This document shows, in pieces, positions 59,320 through 64,000 of a stretch of DNA of 64,000 bases. Position 1 is the stretch's first letter. Every line of letters starts with the position of its first letter. The notes beneath the pieces were generated by a model that did no database searches, was not told the origin of the DNA, and saw only the letters and a program-made list of their open reading frames with translations. The stretch is from Afifella sp. IM 167 (GTDB lineage Bacteria; Pseudomonadota; Alphaproteobacteria; Rhizobiales; Afifellaceae): the NCBI RefSeq assembly GCF_020144925.1, contig NZ_NSLC01000005.1, forward strand, positions 62,001 to 126,000. The letters run 5' to 3'. Made by a program: the position numbers and the translations under genes.

Positions 59320-59593
59320 TCACTCCTGTTCGTGTCTCGCCCGCCCCCCGGGCGAGCGCCGGCCCTGTCACCGGTGGCTGATATTTCGGGCCCGGCAGAA
59401 GATCGCAAGAGCCTCGTCTCGCGCCGGAACATATCCCACCCTCTCGGCCGTTGCCTCGGTCTTTCTTACCGTTTTCTAATTTTGCCGGAAGGCTGTTTTT
59501 GTGCAACCTGCCACAATTCGTTCGCATTCTGTTACAACAGCGGCGTTCCAGCGGCGAACGCTGCCCCAATTGCTGACCGCTAGGAGATAGTCA
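59320..59593. promoter_or_regulatory. Divergent regulatory region of pckA and chvI
   Basis: This 274-base gap holds the promoters of both genes. The chvI-proximal half (about 59465-59545) is much more AT-rich than the rest of the window, with runs such as TTTTCTAATTTTGCC and CTGTTTTTGTGC, typical of a regulated promoter region. AGGAG lies just before the chvI ATG. I could not place -35/-10 boxes or a ChvI-binding site with confidence. Confidence 0.55.
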
Positions 59594-60295
59594 ATGGCGA
59601 CCATCGCACTCGTGGATGACGATCGCAACATCCTCACATCCGTGTCGATGACGCTCGAATCCGAAGGTTACCGTGTCACGACGTTCAACGATGGCGCCTC
59701 TGCCCTGGACGGGCTGAGCCAGAGCCCGCCCGACCTTGCGATCCTCGACATCAAGATGCCGCGCATGGACGGCATGGAGCTGCTTCGCAAGCTCCGCCAG
59801 AAATCCGACCTTCCCGTGATCTTTCTGACCTCCAAGGATGAGGAGATCGACGAGCTCTTCGGCCTCAAGATGGGCGCCGACGACTTCATCAAGAAGCCCT
59901 TCTCCCAGCGCCTGCTGGTGGAGCGCGTGCGCGCCGTCCTGCGCCGTGCCCAGCCGAAGGAGGCGGGTCCCGTGCGCGCCCCCGACAGTTCCAAGACGCT
60001 GGAGCGCGGCGCTCTCGTCATGGATCAGGAGCGCCATACCTGCACCTGGAACGGCGAGAACGTCACGCTGACGGTGACGGAGTTTCTGATTCTCTTTGCG
60101 CTCGCCCAGCGACCCGGTGTGGTGAAAAGCCGCAATGCGCTGATGGATGCCGCCTATGACGATCAGGTCTATGTCGACGACCGCACCATCGACAGCCACA
60201 TCAAGCGCCTCAGGAAGAAGTTCAAGGCGGTCGACGACGACTTCAACATGATCGAGACACTGTACGGCGTGGGCTATCGCTTCCGCGAGATATGA
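59594..60295 (+). CDS. chvI: Response regulator ChvI
   Basis: ChvI is the OmpR-type response regulator of the ChvG-ChvI system, which governs envelope, acid and host-associated genes in rhizobia and Brucella (BvrR). The receiver domain has acidic pair VDDD, phospho-acceptor Asp in [13 protein letters not shown] and Lys in IKKPFS. The C-terminal winged helix contains [19 protein letters not shown]. It has 233 residues and a start [19 protein letters not shown] typical of ChvI. A terminator separates it from chvG. Confidence 0.96.
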   Translation: MATIALVDDDRNILTSVSMTLESEGYRVTTFNDGASALDGLSQSPPDLAILDIKMPRMDGMELLRKLRQKSDLPVIFLTSKDEEIDELFGLKMGADDFIKKPFSQRLLVERVRAVLRRAQPKEAGPVRAPDSSKTLERGALVMDQERHTCTWNGENVTLTVTEFLILFALAQRPGVVKSRNALMDAAYDDQVYVDDRTIDSHIKRLRKKFKAVDDDFNMIETLYGVGYRFREI

Positions 60296-60334
60296 GGCAT
60301 CCGCGCCGCTTGCGGCCTTGCGTGAGGCGGGGCG

Positions 60335-60363
60335 CGGCCGGCTTGGAGGCCGGCCGTCTTTTC
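60335..60363 (+). terminator. Intercistronic terminator between chvI and chvG
   Basis: A perfect 8-bp stem CGGCCGGC (60335-60342) with GCCGGCCG (60349-60356) closes a 6-base loop and is followed by TCTTTTC. It lies 40 bases past chvI. It would let ChvI be made in excess of ChvG. Confidence 0.8.
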
Positions 60364-60418
60364 TGCCAAAAGAGCTGCGATGAGATTGCCGGCAAGATCC
60401 AGGGTCGCGACCTGAGCC

Positions 60419-62224
60419 ATGGTGGCTGAAACCGAGGGCAGGCAGCAGGACTACCCTGCCGCGCGGCAGGCGGAGGGTGACGATGCCGCGCCGAGGCGGC
60501 GGCGCGGCCTGCTGCGTACGGTGTTCCGGCCGCTCTCCGGCCCGATGCGGATATTCGCGCAGGTCAGCTTCTCTTCCGTCACCCGCCGCATCGTCACGCT
60601 GAATCTCGCCGGCCTGATCGCGATGGTCCTGGCGATCCTCTACCTCAACCAGTTTCGCGCCGGCCTCATCGATGCGCGGGTGGAGAGCCTGAGGACCCAG
60701 GGCGAGATCATCGCCGCCGCCATCGCCGCCCAGGCGACGGTGGAGACCGACGCCATCACCATCGACCCGGACAAGCTCCTGGAGCTGCAGGCCGGCGAGA
60801 GCGTCTCCCCCTTCGATGTCGGCGAGAGCTCGGCCGATTTTCCGATCAATCCGGAGCGCGTCGCCCCGCTTTTGAAGCGCCTGATGACGCCGACGCGCAT
60901 CCGCGGCCGCCTTTATGATCAGGAAGGCAACCTGATCGTCGATTCCAAGGGTCTTTATACGCGCGGCCAGATCCTGCGCTTCGACCTCAGGCCGCCCCAG
61001 GAGACACGCGCCTGGTACGACCGGGCCTGGGATCGCTTCCGCGTCTGGCTGAGGCGTGGCGACCTGCCGAAATACCGGGAGGTCGGCGTCTCCGACGGGC
61101 GCGCCTATCCGGAGGTGGTCAATGCGCTGGGCGGCCAGGCGAGCTCCATTGTCCGCGTTGGCGAGGATGGCGGCCTCATCGTCTCCGTCGCCGTCCCCGT
61201 GCAGCGTTTCCGGGCCGTGCTGGGCGCGCTGCTCCTGTCCACCGAATCGGGCGACATCGACGCCATCGTCCATGCCGAGCGGATGGCGATCTTCCGGGTC
61301 TTCCTCGTTGCCGCCGGCTCCACGGTGCTCCTGTCGATCCTGCTGGCTTCCACCATCGCCGGGCCGGTGAGCCGGCTCTCGCAGGCCGCCGAGCGCGCCG
61401 GGCGCGGCGTGCGCTCCCGCATTCAGATCCCCGATTTCGGCGACCGCAAGGACGAGATCGGCCATCTCGCCCGTTCGCTGCGCGACATGACCAGCGCGCT
61501 CTACTCGCGCATGGACGCGATCGAGCGCTTCGCCGCGGACGTCGCCCATGAGCTGAAGAACCCGCTCACCTCGCTCAGAAGCGCCGTCGAGACGCTGCCG
61601 ATCGCCCGCAGCGAGGCGAACCGGGAGCGCCTCATCGAGGTCATCAAGCACGATGTGCGCCGCCTCGACCGGCTGATCAGCGATATCTCCGACGCTTCGC
61701 GCCTCGATGCCGAGCTCGCCCGAGAGGATACCGAGCCCGTCAATCTCGCCCTCCTCCTGGAGGCCGTCGTCAGTGTCGCCCGCGAAGTCCGTACCCAGCG
61801 GGCGGACAAGGTCGTGCTGAGCGTGCGGTACGGCCGATTCGGCAAGGACGCCTTCTACGTCCTCGGCCACGACAGCCGCCTCGGCCAGGTCTTCAACAAC
61901 CTGATCGACAACGCGCTCTCCTTCTCTCCGCCGGACGGCACGGTGCGCATCACCGCCGAGCGCCATCCCGGCAAGATCGTCGTCATGGTCGACGACGATG
62001 GCACCGGCATCCCGCAGGACAATGTCGAGCGCATCTTCGAGCGCTTCTACACGGACCGTCCGGAGAAGGAGGATTTCGGCAACAATTCCGGCCTCGGCCT
62101 CGCCATCTCGCGCCAGATCGTCGAGGCCCATCGCGGCACCATCCTCGCCGAGAACCGCCACCGGACCGACGGTTCGGTCGCCGGTGCCCGCTTCATCGTC
62201 ACGCTGCCCGCCGCCGACGGCTGA
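60419..62224 (+). CDS. chvG: Sensor histidine kinase ChvG
   Basis: ChvG is the membrane kinase that phosphorylates ChvI; in rhizobia it is held off by ExoR. The product has 601 residues: a basic N-terminus, a first membrane helix (about 57-77), a periplasmic sensor domain (about 80-285), a second helix (about 288-312), HAMP, the H-box FAADVAHELKNPLTSL with the phosphorylated His, and HATPase boxes NLIDNALSFS, DDDGTGIP and GLGLAIS. ATG at 60419 is the first start after the terminator. hprK follows by 17 bases. Confidence 0.96.
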   Translation: MVAETEGRQQDYPAARQAEGDDAAPRRRRGLLRTVFRPLSGPMRIFAQVSFSSVTRRIVTLNLAGLIAMVLAILYLNQFRAGLIDARVESLRTQGEIIAAAIAAQATVETDAITIDPDKLLELQAGESVSPFDVGESSADFPINPERVAPLLKRLMTPTRIRGRLYDQEGNLIVDSKGLYTRGQILRFDLRPPQETRAWYDRAWDRFRVWLRRGDLPKYREVGVSDGRAYPEVVNALGGQASSIVRVGEDGGLIVSVAVPVQRFRAVLGALLLSTESGDIDAIVHAERMAIFRVFLVAAGSTVLLSILLASTIAGPVSRLSQAAERAGRGVRSRIQIPDFGDRKDEIGHLARSLRDMTSALYSRMDAIERFAADVAHELKNPLTSLRSAVETLPIARSEANRERLIEVIKHDVRRLDRLISDISDASRLDAELAREDTEPVNLALLLEAVVSVAREVRTQRADKVVLSVRYGRFGKDAFYVLGHDSRLGQVFNNLIDNALSFSPPDGTVRITAERHPGKIVVMVDDDGTGIPQDNVERIFERFYTDRPEKEDFGNNSGLGLAISRQIVEAHRGTILAENRHRTDGSVAGARFIVTLPAADG

Positions 62225-62241
62225 GCCACCGCCATCTGCCT

Positions 62242-62688
62242 ATGACCCTGCGCATCCACGCCACCGCCATCGTCTTCGCCGGCCGCGGCGTTTTGATTCG
62301 CGGTGCCTCCGGCAGCGGCAAGTCGTCGCTCGCCTGGCGGGCGATCGCTGCGGGCGGGCGCCTCGTCGCGGACGATTATTGCGATCTCTCCCTCTGCTCG
62401 GGCCGTGTCGTGGCGACACCGCCGGCGGCCACCTTCGGCCTGATGGAGCTGCGCGGCCGGGGCATTCTGAGGCTCGCCTGCGAGCGCGCCGCGGTGATTC
62501 GCCTTGTCGTCGATCTTCTCCCCGGGCCGGATGTCCCGCGGCTTCCGCAGCGGGAAGAGCTTTCGACCGACCTCCTCGGCCTCGCCCTGCCGCGCCAGCC
62601 GGCCCCGGCGTGCAGCCCACTTGCCTTCTCGCTTATGAAAGAAGCGATTTTCGCCGCGGATGGAGCAAGCTGGGGTCTTGCAACATGA
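62242..62688 (+). CDS. hprK: Short HPr kinase/phosphorylase
   Basis: A 148-residue alphaproteobacterial HprK that phosphorylates or dephosphorylates HPr on a serine. The P-loop is GASGSGKSSLAWRA. It lacks the N-terminal domain of Gram-positive HprK (about 310 residues), as is usual in this lineage. Placement directly after chvG and before EIIA and HPr suggests a regulatory link between envelope signalling and PTS status. Confidence 0.92.
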   Translation: MTLRIHATAIVFAGRGVLIRGASGSGKSSLAWRAIAAGGRLVADDYCDLSLCSGRVVATPPAATFGLMELRGRGILRLACERAAVIRLVVDLLPGPDVPRLPQREELSTDLLGLALPRQPAPACSPLAFSLMKEAIFAADGASWGLAT

Positions 62689-62740
62689 AGCCGTTTGGCC
62701 AAGATGTCCGCCCTTGCGCAAACCATCGGGCACATCGGGC

Positions 62741-63142
62741 ATGATCGGCCTCGTCCTTGTCACCCATGGCCAGCTCGCCACGGAGTTCCGCGCCGCGCTG
62801 GAGCATGTGGTCGGTCCTCAGAACGCCTGCGCCACCATCTCCATCGGTCCGGACGACGATATGGAGGATCGGCGCCACGACATCATGAAGGCTGTCGGGG
62901 AGGTCGATGACGGCGACGGCGTCATCCTTTTGACCGACATGTTCGGCGGCACGCCCTCCAATCTGGCCATCTCCGTCATGGAGCCGGGACGCATCGAAGT
63001 CGTCGCCGGCGTCAATCTGCCGATGCTGATCAAGCTCGCCAGCGTGCGCGGCGAGATGGATCTCGAGGACGCGACGCTTGCCGCGCAGGATGCGGGCCGT
63101 AAATACATCAATGTGGCCAGCCGGATCCTGTCCTCCACATGA
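62741..63142 (+). CDS. PTS EIIA component, mannose type
   Basis: A 133-residue EIIA(Man)-like protein. The phospho-accepting His is His9 in MIGLVLVTHGQLA, and LLTDMFGGTPSNLA is the family signature. No EIIB, EIIC or EIID partner is nearby, so it probably regulates rather than transports sugar, as in the ChvG-HprK-ManX-HPr clusters of rhizobia. ATG at 62741 was chosen; upstream codons are not EIIA-like. It overlaps ptsH by 4 bases. Confidence 0.93.
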   Translation: MIGLVLVTHGQLATEFRAALEHVVGPQNACATISIGPDDDMEDRRHDIMKAVGEVDDGDGVILLTDMFGGTPSNLAISVMEPGRIEVVAGVNLPMLIKLASVRGEMDLEDATLAAQDAGRKYINVASRILSST

Positions 63143-63453
63143 GCGACGTCCTGACCGAAGAGGGTTCCCCGACGAGGCGCCTTGAGATCTGCAACAAGCG
63201 CGGCCTGCACGCGCGTGCCTCCGCCAAGTTCGTCCAGCTCGTCGGCCGCTACGATGCCGAGGTCGTTGTCATCAAGGACGGCCAGAGCGTCGGCGGCACC
63301 TCCATCATGGGGCTGATGACGCTGGCGGCCGCGCCCGGCTGCTTCATCGATGTCGCCGCCGTCGGTCCCGATGCGGACGCGGTGCTGGATGCGCTCGCCG
63401 CGCTCGTGGAAGACGGCTTCGGCGAGGATGTCGGCGAAGAGGTCAAGGTCTGA
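63139..63453 (+). CDS. ptsH: HPr phosphocarrier protein
   Basis: A 104-residue HPr. The PTS phosphorylation site is His in KRGLHARASAKF. The regulatory serine targeted by HprK is in GGTSIMGLMTLAA, so both phosphorylation sites are present. It has about 12 extra N-terminal residues compared with E. coli HPr. It overlaps EIIA by 4 bases (ATGA). No ptsI or ptsP is in the window. Confidence 0.95.
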   Translation: MSDVLTEEGSPTRRLEICNKRGLHARASAKFVQLVGRYDAEVVVIKDGQSVGGTSIMGLMTLAAAPGCFIDVAAVGPDADAVLDALAALVEDGFGEDVGEEVKV

Positions 63454-63591
63454 CCGGGCTTCCTCCCGGAACGTATTCCACCTGACACGCCCGACGTCCC
63501 GGCGTCGTCCTCCGCCGCGCCGGATCCCGGCCCTCTTGAAAAATACCCGCGTCGCGGCGCATCTGTGGCCGGCGAAAGGCCGTGAACCCCG

Positions 63592-64000
63592 ATGGACCGA
63601 GAGACCCCCGAGGCGCAAGCCCATCCGATCGTCGTCCGCGACCTGGCCAAGCGGTTCGGCCCCGTGGTTGCCGTCGACCATATCAGCTTCGCCGTGCCGC
63701 GCGGCTCGGTGACCGGCCTTCTCGGCGGCAACGGCGCCGGCAAGACGACCACCATCGCCATGCTGATGGGGCTCCTGACGCCGACCGCCGGCGAGGTGCG
63801 CGTCCTCGGACGCGACATGACGCATGAGCGCCACCTCGTTCTCGACAGGGTCAATTTCGAAAGCCCCTATGTGGAGATGCCGCTGCGCCTGACGGTGCGC
63901 CAGAACCTGACCATCTTCGGTCGCCTCTACGGGGTCCCGGATCTGAAGGGGCGCATTGCCGAACTGGCGGAGGAGCTTGCCCTCGGCGATTTCCTCGACC
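63592..64000 (+). CDS. ABC transporter ATP-binding protein (3' end outside window)
   Basis: Only about the first 136 residues are visible. Walker A is GGNGAGKTT, followed by MLMGLLTPTAGEVRVLG. The Q-loop position is unusual: FESPYVEMPLRLTVRQNL has no clear Gln before it, unlike most ABC exporters (normally a Gln). The signature and Walker B lie outside the window. This layout suits the DrrA/CcmA-like exporter ATPases; substrate unknown. The 138-base gap after ptsH shows no clear terminator. Confidence 0.85.
   Translation, partial: MDRETPEAQAHPIVVRDLAKRFGPVVAVDHISFAVPRGSVTGLLGGNGAGKTTTIAMLMGLLTPTAGEVRVLGRDMTHERHLVLDRVNFESPYVEMPLRLTVRQNLTIFGRLYGVPDLKGRIAELAEELALGDFLD

Noticed and set aside
59591-62161. 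Long minus-strand open frame (about 856 codons) opposite chvI and chvG
   Set aside because: Antisense shadow of two well-recognised genes, with no recognisable motif.

Overview
The window is a gene-dense, GC-rich stretch of core chromosome from an alphaproteobacterium, most likely of the order Hyphomicrobiales (Rhizobiales). The evidence is a set of lineage markers: the pckA | chvI-chvG-hprK-EIIA-HPr cluster, mutS-glnD-murJ-trpS, a Sinorhizobium-type PmtA next to dnaJ, a DivL-type kinase with tyrosine in the H-box, an AccD that has lost most of its zinc-ribbon cysteines, and RpoH promoters of the alphaproteobacterial type. No insertion sequence, prophage, CRISPR array, rRNA or tRNA gene was found, and I cannot name a genus.

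Layout. Bases 1-8.7 kb (+): mutS (5' end missing), glnD, murJ, trpS and a universal stress protein. 8.75-9.6 kb (+): a MerR regulator and a carboxymuconolactone-decarboxylase-like protein behind a textbook MerR-type operator/promoter. 9.7-18.2 kb (-): translation genes infC (AUU start), rpmI, rplT, pheS and pheT, with a soluble globin-coupled chemotaxis transducer inserted between pheS and pheT, and a GT4 glycosyltransferase. 18.3-24.6 kb (+): alpha/beta hydrolase, then trpF, trpB, a small unknown gene, trpA, accD and folC. 24.6-36.4 kb (-): a tightly packed run divL, tsaE-amgK fusion, murU, addB, addA, trxA, ending at a strong terminator. 36.5-39.9 kb: ahcY, an ASCH-domain gene, a flavin reductase and pmtA. 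39.9-44.1 kb (-): dnaK and dnaJ with an FkbM-type methyltransferase between them. 44.2-49.2 kb: alkB, lepB, a small secreted protein with upstream tandem repeats, pyrE, a VOC protein, grpE and hrcA. 49.3-56.1 kb (+): rph, rdgB, hemW, a class A penicillin-binding protein, metK, trmB. 56.1-64 kb: a gamma-glutamyltransferase homologue and pckA (-), then chvI, chvG, hprK, EIIA(Man) and HPr (+), and the start of an ABC ATPase cut by the window edge.

How it works together. Three circuits stand out. The heat-shock set (dnaK, dnaJ, grpE, hrcA) is in two places, each with a recognisable RpoH promoter. The divL operon joins cell-cycle signalling, tRNA t6A modification, peptidoglycan recycling (AmgK/MurU) and double-strand-break repair (AddAB). 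The chvIG-hprK-EIIA-HPr block joins an envelope/acid-stress two-component system to a PTS-type regulatory relay, divergent from the gluconeogenic gene pckA. I found no clearly new multi-gene defence or mobile system. The most unusual points are regulatory elements and gene insertions into otherwise conserved operons.
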